Positions 36,831-44,257 of a stretch of 45,232 bases of DNA are shown piece by piece (the first letter of the stretch is position 1; every line of letters begins with the position of its first letter). The position numbers and the translations under genes were made by a program. Under the pieces are notes generated by a model that made no database searches, was not told where the DNA came from, and saw only the letters and a program-made list of their open reading frames with translations. The stretch spans positions 1 to 45,232 of the forward strand of contig CAIKLM010000034.1 in assembly GCA_903828235.1 (NCBI GenBank). The letters run 5' to 3'. This stretch comes from an uncultured beta proteobacterium (lineage in GTDB: Bacteria; Pseudomonadota; Gammaproteobacteria; Burkholderiales; Burkholderiaceae_C).

Positions 36831-37814
36831 TCAACCTCGGATCTGGCGACCGGTGAGCTTTAGGAACACGTCTTCGAGCGTGCGGCGCTCGATGCGCAGC
36901 CCGTCGAGCGTGAGTTGGCCGGCGCGCTGGCGGTCCACCAGCAGGCCCAGCGCGGCAGGCACGTCGTCCACCTCCACGCGCACGCTGCGCTCCGCGCCGG
37001 CGGTGTGCAGCACGGCGGTAAATCCGCCGAGGTCGGGCAGCGTCTCGCCATCGGCCTTGAAGCTGATGACGCGGCCCGGGCAGTGCGCCTCGACCAGTTC
37101 GCCCGGCGAGCCCTCGGCGATGACGCGGCCATGGTCGATGACGAGGATGCGGTCGCAAAGGCGCTGCGCCTCCTCCATCTGATGGGTGGTCAGCAGCACG
37201 GTAGCGTTGCGCGTGTCGCGCTGGCGCTCCAGCACCGCCCACACGGCCCGGCGGGCCTGCGGATCGAGCTGCGAGGTGGGTTCGTCCAGGAACAGCAGTT
37301 GCGGGTCGCCGACGAGGGCCAGCGCCACCGCCACGCGCTGCTGCTGGCCGCCGGACAGGTTGCCGACGCGCTCGCGCGCCTTGTCGGCCAGGCCCAGCTC
37401 GTCGATCAGCGCGCCGACATCGACGGCGCTGCCGAACAACGTGCGCTGCAGCGTCAGCAGCTCGCGCACGGTCAGCAGCGGCGGCAGCGCGCTCTGCTGC
37501 GAGGCGATGCCGATGTGGCGGCGCGCGCGCTTCATGCCGGCGGCGTCCTGCACGGGCACGGACAGCACGCGCGCCGAGCCGCCGTCATGGGGGCGTATGC
37601 CTTCCAGGATCTCGATCAGCGTGGTCTTGCCCGCACCGTTGGGGCCGAGCACGCCGACGACTTCGCCGCGGCGGACGTGCAGGTCTACGCCGAGCAGCGC
37701 GTCGATGCGCTTGTGGTCGGTGCCGTAGTGCTTGCGCAGGCCGCGGGCGACGATGGCGTGGTCCGCGGCGGGCCGCGCCGGGGCGGCTCTTTCGGGGGTG
37801 TTGAGGGCGGTCAT
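36831..37814 (-). CDS. ABC transporter ATPase (multidrug/bacteriocin immunity class)
   Basis: The 327-residue ATPase has Walker A GPNGAGKTTLIEIL, Q-loop IGIASQQSALPPLLTV, signature NLSGGQQQRVAVALAL, Walker B LLFLDEPTSQLD, and H-loop LTTHQMEEAQ. A C-terminal extension of about 90 residues is typical of DrrA/CcmA-class ATPases that serve ABC-2 permeases. The start at 37814 leaves a short Pro/Ala-rich lead before the ATPase fold. Confidence 0.92.
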   Translation of the reverse strand: MTALNTPERAAPARPAADHAIVARGLRKHYGTDHKRIDALLGVDLHVRRGEVVGVLGPNGAGKTTLIEILEGIRPHDGGSARVLSVPVQDAAGMKRARRHIGIASQQSALPPLLTVRELLTLQRTLFGSAVDVGALIDELGLADKARERVGNLSGGQQQRVAVALALVGDPQLLFLDEPTSQLDPQARRAVWAVLERQRDTRNATVLLTTHQMEEAQRLCDRILVIDHGRVIAEGSPGELVEAHCPGRVISFKADGETLPDLGGFTAVLHTAGAERSVRVEVDDVPAALGLLVDRQRAGQLTLDGLRIERRTLEDVFLKLTGRQIRG

Positions 37815-37851
37815 GGGCTGGCTCGCAGGTGAAGGGCGGGGAGTGCCGGCG

Positions 37852-38007
37852 TCAGTCGCGCTTGCCGCGCGTGGCGGCGCCCAGGGCTGCGCCGATGCCG
37901 GCGCCCAGGCCGACGCCCAGGGCGAGCGCACCGGTGGCGACGCCGACCGCCGTGCCGACGCCAATGCCGACCGCGACCCAGACGCCGAAGGAGAGTTGCT
38001 TGCCCAT
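37852..38007 (-). CDS. 51-residue glycine-zipper membrane peptide
   Basis: The short protein is one long hydrophobic Gly/Ala/Val helix pair (VWVAVGIGVGTAVGVATG, then ALGVGLGAGIGAALGAAT) with a basic end, RGKRD. GxxxG repeats suggest self-association in the membrane. A GAAAGGC ribosome-binding site lies 9 nt upstream. It sits between the precursor gene and the ABC-2 ATPase, a position often taken by immunity or helper peptides. It could instead be a second, unmodified peptide product. It lacks Cys/Ser-rich core residues, so it is not a likely substrate of the modifying enzymes. Confidence 0.7.
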   Translation of the reverse strand: MGKQLSFGVWVAVGIGVGTAVGVATGALALGVGLGAGIGAALGAATRGKRD

Positions 38008-38104
38008 GGTCTTGCCTTTCGTGAGAGGTGTTCGGGGGCCGTGCCCGCCCGGCGTTGCCGCCTGCGGGACCGGGTGGTCTGCCCTGGCGGGCAAACCCGG
38101 CGGC

Positions 38105-38136
38105 CCCCTGACCCGCAGCCGGCTGCGGGTCAGGGG
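38105..38136 (-). terminator. 32-nt perfect palindrome after the precursor gene
   Basis: Two 16-nt halves starting CCCCTGACCCGCAG mirror each other exactly, centred at 38120/38121, 9 nt after the precursor stop codon on the minus strand. Its RNA would form a very stable hairpin with no T-run. This suits partial termination or 3'-end protection, giving more precursor mRNA than downstream enzyme mRNA. The following 38041-38104 is also GC-rich with shorter inverted repeats. A role is inferred. Confidence 0.6.
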
Positions 38137-38145
38137 CCTGTTGCC

Positions 38146-38337
38146 TTACTTGGCAGCCGACTTGCCGCAGCTGATGACGGAGCCGACGCTGCTGAACGAG
38201 CCCGTGCAAGTGCAGCAGCTCGCGGAGCTGGCCGAACTCAGGCAGTCCGACAGCAGTTGCACTTGCTCGGGCAGTTCTTCAGCGAACAGGTCCAGCTTGG
38301 TGTCATCGGCGACGATGTCGAAGGGATGGTTGAACAT
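38146..38337 (-). CDS. Candidate RiPP precursor peptide
   Basis: The 63-residue peptide starts behind a GGAG site at the right spacing. Residues 1-30 look like a leader (FDIVADDTKLDLFAEELPEQ), acidic and Leu-rich as in thiopeptide and TOMM leaders. Residues 31-63 form a core with five Cys (32, 41, 42, 44, 57), eleven Ser (34, 35, 37, 38, 40, 47, 49, 50, 53, 56, 60) and Thr43/Thr45, ending GKSAAK. The block SASCCTCTGS is the natural azole target; the flanking Ser residues suit dehydration. It lies in the operon with all matching enzymes, between the sulfur-relay genes and the transporters. No second precursor is seen. Confidence 0.88.
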   Translation of the reverse strand: MFNHPFDIVADDTKLDLFAEELPEQVQLLSDCLSSASSASCCTCTGSFSSVGSVISCGKSAAK

Positions 38338-38360
38338 TGGGTTCTCCAAAGGTTGAGGGT

Positions 38361-38382
38361 CAACAAAAACGGGCTCGCGCCC
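38361..38382 (-). terminator. Weak terminator-like hairpin ahead of the precursor gene
   Basis: On the minus strand GGGC-GCGA-GCCC is followed by GTTTTTG, between the ThiF-rhodanese stop and the precursor start. The stem is short (4 bp). It may attenuate read-through so that the precursor is set apart from the two upstream genes. Confidence 0.35.
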
Positions 38383-38396
38383 ACGATTGCAACGGC

Positions 38397-39593
38397 TCAC
38401 GCGGGGTGAAACGTGGCAATGCCTTGCCGCCCGGGCGCGTCGGCGGTGTCACCGACCTCGCGCCCGTCACGGTCCGAGTCCCAGGCGTCCATGCCGCCCG
38501 CCAGGGAGCGCACATCGGCGAAGCCGAGCTCGGTCAACAGTTGCGCCGCCGTGCGCGAGCGCATGCCTTTCTGGCAGATGCAGACGATGGGTACGCCCAC
38601 AGGCAGCGCGGAGGCCGATGCGGCCAGACGGTCCAGCGGCAGCAGCGTGGCGCCGTCGACGTGGCCGGCGAGGAACTCGCCCTCGCGCCGCACATCCAGC
38701 AGTAAGGGCGGCGCCGCCGTCTGAAGCCAGCGCCGCAGCGGACGCACGCCGATCTCGCTGACCAGCGCGGCAGTGGCTGCCTCAGCCGGGCGCGGCGCGG
38801 GCCGGGCGTGCAGTCCGCCACACACCGGGCAGTGCGGATCACGCGCCACCTCCAGCATGCGGAACTGCATGTCCAGCGCGTCGAAGGTGAGCAGCCGGCC
38901 GGCCAGCGCCGGCGGCAGGCCCAGCAGTAGCTTCAGCGCCTCGGTGGCCTGCAGCGCGCCGATGGCGCCGGGCAAGGAGCCCAGTACGCCGGCCTCCGCG
39001 CAGGACGGCGCCAGATGCGCGGGCGGTGCCTCCGGGTACAGGCAGCGATAGCACGGCCCCTCGCCAGGCACGAACACCGACAACTGGCCCTCGAAGCGCA
39101 GGATGGAGGCACTGACGTTGGGCTTGCCAGCGCGCATGCACACGTCGTTAATGAGGTAGCGCGCGGTGAAGTTGTCGGTGGCGTCCACCACCACGTCGTA
39201 GCCGGCCACCAGCTCGGCGGCGTTACCGGCATCGAGCTTGAGCGGGTGCACGTCGACGTGCACATGCGGGTTCAGCTGCGCCAGCCGCTCGCGCGCCGCC
39301 TCGGCCTTGCTCTGGCCGATCACGTCCACGCCGAACAGCACCTGGCGGTGCAGGTTGCTGCGGTCGACGGTGTCGTGCTCGACGATGCCCAGCGTGCCCA
39401 CGCCGGCCGCGGCGAGGTACAGCAGCACCGGCGAGCCCAGGCCGCCCGCGCCGATGACGAGCACGCGGCCCGCCTTCAGCGCGCGTTGGCCTTCGATGCC
39501 CACCTCGGGAAGCAGCAGCTGGCGCTGGTAGTGCTGCAACTCGGCGGCGTTGAAGCCGGGCGCGGCGGCAGCGGCGAGTTCACAGGCACCCAT
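38397..39593 (-). CDS. ThiF/MoeB-like E1 fused to a rhodanese domain
   Basis: The 398-residue protein has an E1 domain at about 15-265 with VIGAGGLGSPVLLYL, EHDTVDRSNLHRQ, zinc pairs CYRC and CPVC, and a rhodanese domain at about 285-375 with the persulfide Cys in CQKGMRS. Such MoeZ-like proteins adenylate a sulfur-carrier C-terminus and hand over sulfur as a thiocarboxylate. The gene is 1 nt from its probable partner (39595-39873). Placed at the head of a RiPP operon with a TfuA/YcaO pair, it probably supplies the sulfur for thioamide formation. That link is inference; a housekeeping role cannot be excluded. Confidence 0.88.
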   Translation of the reverse strand: MGACELAAAAAPGFNAAELQHYQRQLLLPEVGIEGQRALKAGRVLVIGAGGLGSPVLLYLAAAGVGTLGIVEHDTVDRSNLHRQVLFGVDVIGQSKAEAARERLAQLNPHVHVDVHPLKLDAGNAAELVAGYDVVVDATDNFTARYLINDVCMRAGKPNVSASILRFEGQLSVFVPGEGPCYRCLYPEAPPAHLAPSCAEAGVLGSLPGAIGALQATEALKLLLGLPPALAGRLLTFDALDMQFRMLEVARDPHCPVCGGLHARPAPRPAEAATAALVSEIGVRPLRRWLQTAAPPLLLDVRREGEFLAGHVDGATLLPLDRLAASASALPVGVPIVCICQKGMRSRTAAQLLTELGFADVRSLAGGMDAWDSDRDGREVGDTADAPGRQGIATFHPA

Positions 39594-39594
39594 G

Positions 39595-39873
39595 TCAACC
39601 TCCCGAGATGGCGGGCACCAGGGTCAGCACGTCGCCGCTGCCCAGCGGCGTGTCCAGGCCCTGCAGACGTTTCACGTCGACGCCGTTGACGAAGGCGGCG
39701 ACGGAACCGTACAGGCGCTGGTCGTCGGCCATCAGCTGGCTGCGCAGGCCGCCGTACTGACCGCACAGCTGCTGCAGCACGTCCTGCAGCCGGCCGCTGG
39801 CGGGCAGCGCCACCTGCCGCTGTCCCTGCGCATGCCTGCGATACGCCGCAGGCAGCTCCACCGTCACGCTCAT
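39595..39873 (-). CDS. MoaD/ThiS-like sulfur carrier protein
   Basis: The 92-residue beta-grasp protein ends in LTLVPAISGG, the C-terminal Gly-Gly that becomes a thiocarboxylate. The middle has LQDVLQQLCGQYGGL and FVNGVDVKRLQGLDTPLGSGD, typical of MoaD. A GGAG site precedes the ATG at 39873. It is the first gene of the operon and the substrate of the adjacent ThiF-rhodanese protein. Confidence 0.88.
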   Translation of the reverse strand: MSVTVELPAAYRRHAQGQRQVALPASGRLQDVLQQLCGQYGGLRSQLMADDQRLYGSVAAFVNGVDVKRLQGLDTPLGSGDVLTLVPAISGG

Positions 39874-39989
39874 GGCAATCTCCGGTTGGCGCCGTGGTGC
39901 CGAGGCCCGCGCCTGCTGGCAGCGGGCATCGCACACGGCGTTGATGTGGAGTGAACGTTAGACAGGCAGGCGCCAAAGCGCAGCTGTTA

Positions 39990-40002
39990 GAACTTATAGT
40001 TC
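39990..40002. promoter_or_regulatory. Dyad in the likely promoter region of the RiPP operon
   Basis: GAACT-TAT-AGTTC, inside a wider CTG...CAG frame (39984-40006), lies about 117 nt upstream of the first operon gene. The AT-rich patch contains TATAAG on the minus strand, a possible -10. It could bind the LuxR regulator, but the spacing differs from classical lux boxes. Confidence 0.35.
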
Positions 40003-40042
40003 GCAGGGTGGGCGGCCCAAGGTGGCCGCGCCAATTGGTGAA

Positions 40043-41084
40043 TCAGAGGTTGAGGCTGTCGGTCCAGATGTTCTCGGCCCAGCCTTGCGCATAGGCCGCT
40101 TCGGCCGCGCTCGCGATGGGCGACGCGCCGCCGGCGCCAGGCACGGTCTTCATCGTCTTCTAGGTTGCGTCGTACTGATGCACCGAGGCCACGTGCATGT
40201 CCTCGTCGGGCGTGACGAAGCTGTAGCAGGTGTTCATGGCGACAAGCGCCGGGTTGACCGCCTCGCCCCTCAGCAGCGCCAGCACGGCCGCCGCCGCGAC
40301 CTTGGCCTGCTGGTTGGCAAGGTGTGCCGACTTGGGCATGGCAGGTGCCGACAGGATCGCGTCGCCGACCACGTGTAAGCCCGGCGCCACCTGCCCCTGC
40401 GTCGTCAGCCAGTCGATGCCCACCCAGCGGCGGTTCACGTTGGCGAAGTCGCGCACCAGCTCGCCCGCCCGCTGCGGCGGAATGAGGTTGAGCACATCGG
40501 CCTTCACATCCTCGAACTCGAAGCGCACGACACCGCCGGTCACTTCCTTCAGCGCGGCATTGGGCCGGTACGCCAGCACGCCGGCGTGATGCTGTGCGAA
40601 GGCGCGCTCGAACAACGCCTTCTTGCTCTGCACCTCGGGGTTGGCGTCCAGCACCAGCAGCTTGGCGCGCGGCTTGGCTCGGCGCAGGTACGAGGCGATC
40701 GAGCAGGCGCGCTCGCAAGGCCCCGGCGGGCAGCGGTAGGGCGCATTGGGGCTGCTCAGCAGCACGACGCCGCCGTCCGGCCGGTCCTGCACCTGGCGGC
40801 GCATCGCCAGCGTCTGCTGGCCGGCCTTCCAGGCATGGACGGCACGGCCGCTGTCGAGCGCCGCTGCCAGGCCGGGCGTGTCGTCGAGCTGGAAGTCGAC
40901 GCCGGGCGCGAGGATGAGGCGGTCCCAGCGCAGCGTCGTGCCGTCGGCCAGCCGGACGGCCTTGCCGCCCGGGTCGACAGCCACGACCTCGCCACGCACG
41001 CGCCTGACGCCCTCGGCCTCCAGCCCGGCATAGCCGTGCCCGATGCTGAGGGCGTCTCGCGCACCGGCGATGACGAGGTTGCCC
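40043..41084 (-). pseudogene. Truncated flavocytochrome c sulfide dehydrogenase flavoprotein gene
   Basis: The readable frame gives the middle and C-terminal parts of an FccB/SoxF-like flavoprotein: NLVIAGARDALSIGHGYAGL, RWDRLILAPGVDFQLDD, VLLSSPNAPYRCPPGPCERA, GLHVVGDAI, NTCYSFVTPDEDMHVASVH. An in-frame TAG at 40160-40162 follows QYDAT; the frame then continues KTMKTVPGAGG to WTDSLNL and a TGA at 40043-40045, so TAG probably arose from CAG. The N-terminal FAD-binding part is absent and homology stops at about 41084, where another gene fragment begins. It is not part of the RiPP pathway. Confidence 0.85.
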
Positions 41085-41552
41085 GAGCAGCACTTCTACT
41101 CGTCGTTCGCCAACTGGCTGCGGAACGATTTGGAGGAAGTCACGCAGGTAATCGTGCTTGGTGGCAACACGTTTCGGGATCGCTGGGGGACGCCGGACGT
41201 GCTCGGAAAATTTGAGAGCAAGCGGAGCGATGTCGTCAAGGGGATGACGGTCATCGTCGCCTCGGAACTGAAGGTCGACGTCACCGACTTACTCAAGGGA
41301 TTCGGGCAGGCCTGCGCCTATCGACTGTTCGCTCACAAGAGCTTCCTGGTTGTCCCACAGCACACACCACCCGACGAGTTGGATCGCCTCGAAGCCTTGT
41401 GCCGCATGCACGGGGTCGGCCTTGTGACGTTCGATGCGCGCAGCCCTGCCAGGCCCGGGTACCGCGTTGTCGCGCGGCCGATCAAGCACGATCCGGACTT
41501 GAGCTACACCAACCGATACGTGCGCCTGGTCGAGCGGAAGCTGTTTGCCTAG
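41070..41552 (+). CDS. PD-(D/E)XK-like protein, 5'-truncated
   Basis: The product is 160 residues from the ATG at 41070, but homology-like sequence starts only at about LPEQHFYSSFANWLRND (41079 onward). The layout of PD (42-43, in WGTPDVLG) and E-L-K (66-68, in VIVASELKVD) matches the PD-(D/E)XK nuclease fold, followed by a helix GFGQACAYRLFAHKSFLVVP. Related proteins I recall carry an additional N-terminal HTH-like domain that is missing here. GC is lower than in the cluster. Its 5' end abuts the 5' end of the broken flavoprotein gene, so both seem cut by one deletion. Function is unknown; it may be inactive. Confidence 0.6.
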   Translation: MTRLPEQHFYSSFANWLRNDLEEVTQVIVLGGNTFRDRWGTPDVLGKFESKRSDVVKGMTVIVASELKVDVTDLLKGFGQACAYRLFAHKSFLVVPQHTPPDELDRLEALCRMHGVGLVTFDARSPARPGYRVVARPIKHDPDLSYTNRYVRLVERKLFA

Positions 41553-41746
41553 GCAGCGCCCGGATGTCGCGGCCGGATACGCGAGCAGTTGATCCCGAAT
41601 CAGAAAGGGCGCCGCCGGCAGCGACCTCTCGGGCTCGGGTACCTGAGGGCGACGCGCCTGAACCCGTCTCCGAGCACCTCACGGTCTCAACGGCTGGAGA
41701 GCAGCAGTATGCCGTTGTGCGTCAGTCATCCGCCTCTTCGCTTGAC

Positions 41747-41752
41747 TACACT
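41747..41752 (+). promoter_or_regulatory. Possible -10 box of the island tRNA-Ser gene
   Basis: TACACT lies 8 nt before the tRNA 5' end. No good -35 box at 17 nt is seen. Positions 41553-41746 contain no gene I can support. Confidence 0.3.
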
Positions 41753-41759
41753 GGGGGCT

Positions 41760-41846
41760 GGAGGGCTGGCTGAGCGGTTTAAGGCACCAGTCTTGAAAAC
41801 TGGCGAGGGCGCGAGTCCTCCATCGGTTCGAATCCGATGCCCTCCA
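41760..41846 (+). tRNA. tRNA-Ser(UGA), island-borne, without encoded CCA
   Basis: It folds completely: acceptor GGAGGGC/GCCCTCC, anticodon stem-loop CCAGT-CTTGAAA-ACTGG with TGA at 41794-41796, a class II variable arm (GAGGGC-GCGA-GTCCTC), and T-arm ATCGG-TTCGAAT-CCGAT. After the acceptor come A (41846) and CAT, so CCA is not encoded and the discriminator is A rather than the G usual for bacterial tRNA-Ser. The sequence differs from the split host tRNA in most stems, so it is not a duplicate. It can replace the decoding function lost by the split gene. Confidence 0.9.
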
Positions 41847-41851
41847 CATTA

Positions 41852-41869
41852 GATGCACACTTGTGCATC
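41852..41869. repeat. Inverted repeat GATGCACA-CT-TGTGCATC
   Basis: A perfect 8-bp inverted repeat lies 5 nt after the island tRNA. The same octamer TGTGCATC occurs twice at the left end of the island (17289-17296, 17363-17370). It may be a recombinase arm site or a small terminator hairpin for the tRNA. Confidence 0.5.
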
Positions 41870-41918
41870 GGTGCTGGCGCCCTCCCACTCAGTCACATCG
41901 TGCGGGCGGAGAGAAAAT

Positions 41919-41930
41919 CGGTTTAGATAA
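41919..41930 (-). repeat. Right terminal inverted repeat of the island
   Basis: CGGTTTAGATAA is the inverted partner of 17271-17282 with one mismatch. It is followed by GGG and the right tRNA fragment. Confidence 0.7.
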
Positions 41931-41933
41931 GGG

Positions 41934-41956
41934 TTCGAATCTCACAGCCTCCGCCA
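41934..41956 (+). pseudogene. 3' quarter of the split tRNA-Ser(UGA) gene
   Basis: TTCGAAT (T-loop), CTCAC (3' T-stem), AGCCTCC (3' acceptor), G discriminator and encoded CCA. It pairs base for base with the 5' part at 17203-17270. The bases GTTC are shared by both junctions. Confidence 0.93.
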
Positions 41957-42010
41957 GGCCACTGGGATTGATGAGGGGTGGCGGACGATTGGTACAGCCC
42001 ACCCACCATC

Positions 42011-42062
42011 TGTCAAGCGACACGAGAAACTGACCCCCTGGCGACATTGAGAACTGACCCCC
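42011..42062 (+). repeat. Left terminal inverted repeat of the IS21 element
   Basis: Starts TGTCAAGCGACA; matches the right end in reverse complement except for a 5-base block at positions 13-17 and two bases near position 42. Confidence 0.85.
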
Positions 42063-42083
42063 TTCGAGGACGAAGGAGGTCCG

Positions 42084-43388
42084 ATGGAAGAGGTGTACCA
42101 AGCTCCGCAGGTCGCAGCAGGCCGGGGGAGCGAGACGATGTTGGCGCCGCTGGAGGTACAGAGGATGTTGGCGCTGCAGGCGCTGGGCTGGGGAAGCAAG
42201 CGCATCAGCCGTGAGCTGGGCTGCAGCCGCAACACGGTGCGCGAGTAGCTGCGGCGAGGTGGCTGGCGGCCGATGGACGTGAGCGCACGAGCCAGTGCCT
42301 TGGAGCCGCACGGCGCGTGGCTGGCCGAGAGGTTGCAACGCCACCGGGGCAACGCCGACGTCGTGCGGCAGGACCTGCGGCGTGAGCTGGGCATTGAGGT
42401 CAGTCTGCGCACAGTGCAGCGTGCCGTGCAGCCGCTGCGGCGCGAGCTACGAGCCCAGGCGCTGGCCACCGTGCGCTACGAGACCGCACCAGGCCAACAG
42501 CTGCAGATCGACTTCGGCAGCACCGCCGTGGAGATCGGCGGCGAGGGCCGCCGCATCCACCTGTTCGTCGCCACCTTGGGCTACAGCCGCCGCTGCTACG
42601 CGCTGGCGTTCCTGCACGAGCGCCAGTCGGCCTGGCTGCAGGGCTTGGAAGGCGCGTTCCGGCACTTCGGCGGCGTGCCGCACGAGGTGCTGGTGGACAA
42701 CGCTCGGGCACTGGTCGACGAGCACGACCAGCAGACGCGCGAGGTGAAGTTCAACGACCGCTTCCACGCCTTCTGCCGCTACTGGGGTGTGCTGCCCCGG
42801 GCCTGTGCCCCGTACCGCGCCCGAACGAAGGGCAAGGACGAACGCGGCGTGGGCTACGTCAAGCGCAACGCCATCGCCGGCCACCGCTTCGACAGCATCG
42901 AGGCGCTGCACGCCCATCTGGCGCGCTGGATGCGCGAGGTGGCCGACACCAGGACGCACGGCACCACCGGCGAGCCGCCCATCCATCGCTTCGAGCGCGC
43001 GGAGGCCGCCGCCTTGAAGCCGCTGGCAGCCAAGGCGCCGTTCCTGCAAGTGCGCGAGCTCACCCGACGCGTGCACACCGATGCCTGCATCGAGCTGGAC
43101 ACCAACCGCTACAGCGTGCCGTGGAAGCTCATCGGCGAGACCGTCACCGTCGTCGTCAGCGAGCGGCAGGTGCGGGTGCTGTACGCAGGCCAGGAAGTGG
43201 CCTGCCACGCCCAGAGCCCGCTGCGGCGCAGCAGCGTCATCGAGCGCAGCCACCTGGTGGGTATCGTCGGCGCCCAGTACGCCGGCATGAGCTGGCTGCC
43301 GCGCGTGCCGGCGCCGCCGCCAGCGGTGCCGGCCGAACTGCTGCGTCCGCTGGAGCAGTACGAAGCCATGCTGGGAGGGGCCTGGTGA
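42084..43388 (+). pseudogene. istA: IS21 transposase istA with in-frame TAG
   Basis: The full frame of 435 codons runs from the ATG at 42084, behind GGAGGT, to the TGA at 43386-43388. A TAG at 42246-42248 interrupts it after NTVRE, where related proteins have REYLRRGGW. The upstream 54 codons hold the helix-turn-helix (MLALQALGWGSKRISRELGCSRN). The rest (restart possible at 42273) has the DDE residues in QLQIDFGSTA, VLVDNARALV and KDERGVGYVKR. Its stop overlaps the istB start. Without readthrough the DNA-binding part is separated from the catalytic part. Confidence 0.88.
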
Positions 43389-44196
43389 TGGCGACCAAAC
43401 GATCCAAGCCTGTGGAGGTGGCCGGTGAGCTGGAACCGATGCTCACGCGGCTGAAGCTGACCGCCATCCGGGACCAGCTCGACACGCTGCTGGACCAGGC
43501 CGGCCGTGCGGAGCTGAACCTGCGCGAGGCCCTGACGATGCTGTGCACGGCCGAGGTAGCGCGCAAGGACGAGCGACGCATCCAGATGGGCATGTCGATC
43601 GCCAAGTTCCCGTGCGTCAGGACGCTGGAGGGCTCGAGTACGACGCGCAGCCCTCCGTCGACCCCAAACAGATCCGGGAGCTGGCCACCTCGCGCTGGGT
43701 GGCCAATGGCGACAGCGTGCTGCTGCTGGGGCCGCCGGGTGTGGGCAAGACGCACCTGGCGGTGGCGCTGGGCCGCGAGGCCATCGTGCGGGGCTACAGC
43801 ACGTTGTTCGTGCCGGCTACCAGCCTGGTGACGCAGCTGGCAAGAGCGCACGCCGAGGGTCGGCTGGAGGAGAAGCTGCTGCACTTCACCAAGCCCAAGC
43901 TGCTGGTGGTGGACGAGCTGGGCTACCTGCCGTTCGAGGCCAATGCTGCCCACCTGTTCTTCCAGCTCGTCAGCCGTCGCTACGAGCGCGGCTCGATGCT
44001 GGTGACCAGCAACCGCTCCGTGGCCGAGTGGGGCGGTGTGTTCGGCGACGCGGTGGTGGCCACCGCCATCCTCGACCGGCTGCTGCACCACAGCCACGTC
44101 ATCACGATCCGCGGCGACAGCTACCGACTCAGAACGAAGCGCCGCGCTGGCCTGGTTAACCAGGCCAGCGCGAACCCCGCAACGACAACGAACTGA
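43388..44196 (+). pseudogene. istB: IS21 helper ATPase istB with frameshift
   Basis: The frame opens at 43388 (MATKRSKPVEVAGELEPML) and runs to VRTLEG at about 43632, then must shift to continue with LEYDAQPSVDPKQIRELA. One T is missing relative to an expected GGCTTCGAG. After the shift come Walker A LGPPGVGKTHLA, Walker B LLVVDELGYLPFE, and SNRSVAEWG, ending at 44196. With one base added the length is 269 residues, normal for IstB. A sequencing error is an alternative to a real mutation. Confidence 0.88.
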
Positions 44197-44205
44197 TCAT
44201 CAACC

Positions 44206-44257
44206 GGGGGTCAGAACTCAATGTCGCCAGGGGGTCAGTTCTGGATGTCGCTTGACA
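44206..44257 (-). repeat. Right terminal inverted repeat of the IS21 element
   Basis: Reads TGTCAAGCGACA inward on the minus strand. It carries the same inner CTGACCCCC pair as the left end. Confidence 0.85.

Larger units (their letters stand above)
42011..44257 (+). mobile_element. IS21-family insertion sequence, inactive
   Basis: Terminal inverted repeats of about 52 bp bound the 2247-bp element (42011-42062 and 44206-44257). Each begins TGTCAAGCGACA and contains two copies of CTGACCCCC, as is usual for IS21 multiple transposase sites. It holds istA and istB in the standard overlapping order. Both genes are broken. Flanking bases (CCATC and CGGGC) show no target duplication, so the copy was probably rearranged after insertion. 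Confidence 0.9.

Noticed and set aside
37852..38007. Glycine-rich peptide as a second modified precursor
   Set aside because: It has no Cys, almost no Ser/Thr in a core position and no leader-like part; it reads as a membrane helix.
41905..41956. Right end as a whole second tRNA with an internal deletion (shared GCGGAG and CGGTTTA with the host tRNA)
   Set aside because: The matches are short; CGGTTTA is better explained as part of the terminal inverted repeat.
40160..42248. Two in-frame TAG codons (flavoprotein remnant and istA) could mean TAG is recoded
   Set aside because: Both genes carry other damage (5' loss; frameshifted istB), the only complete tRNA here reads UCA/UCN and not UAG, and other genes such as apaH end normally at TAG.
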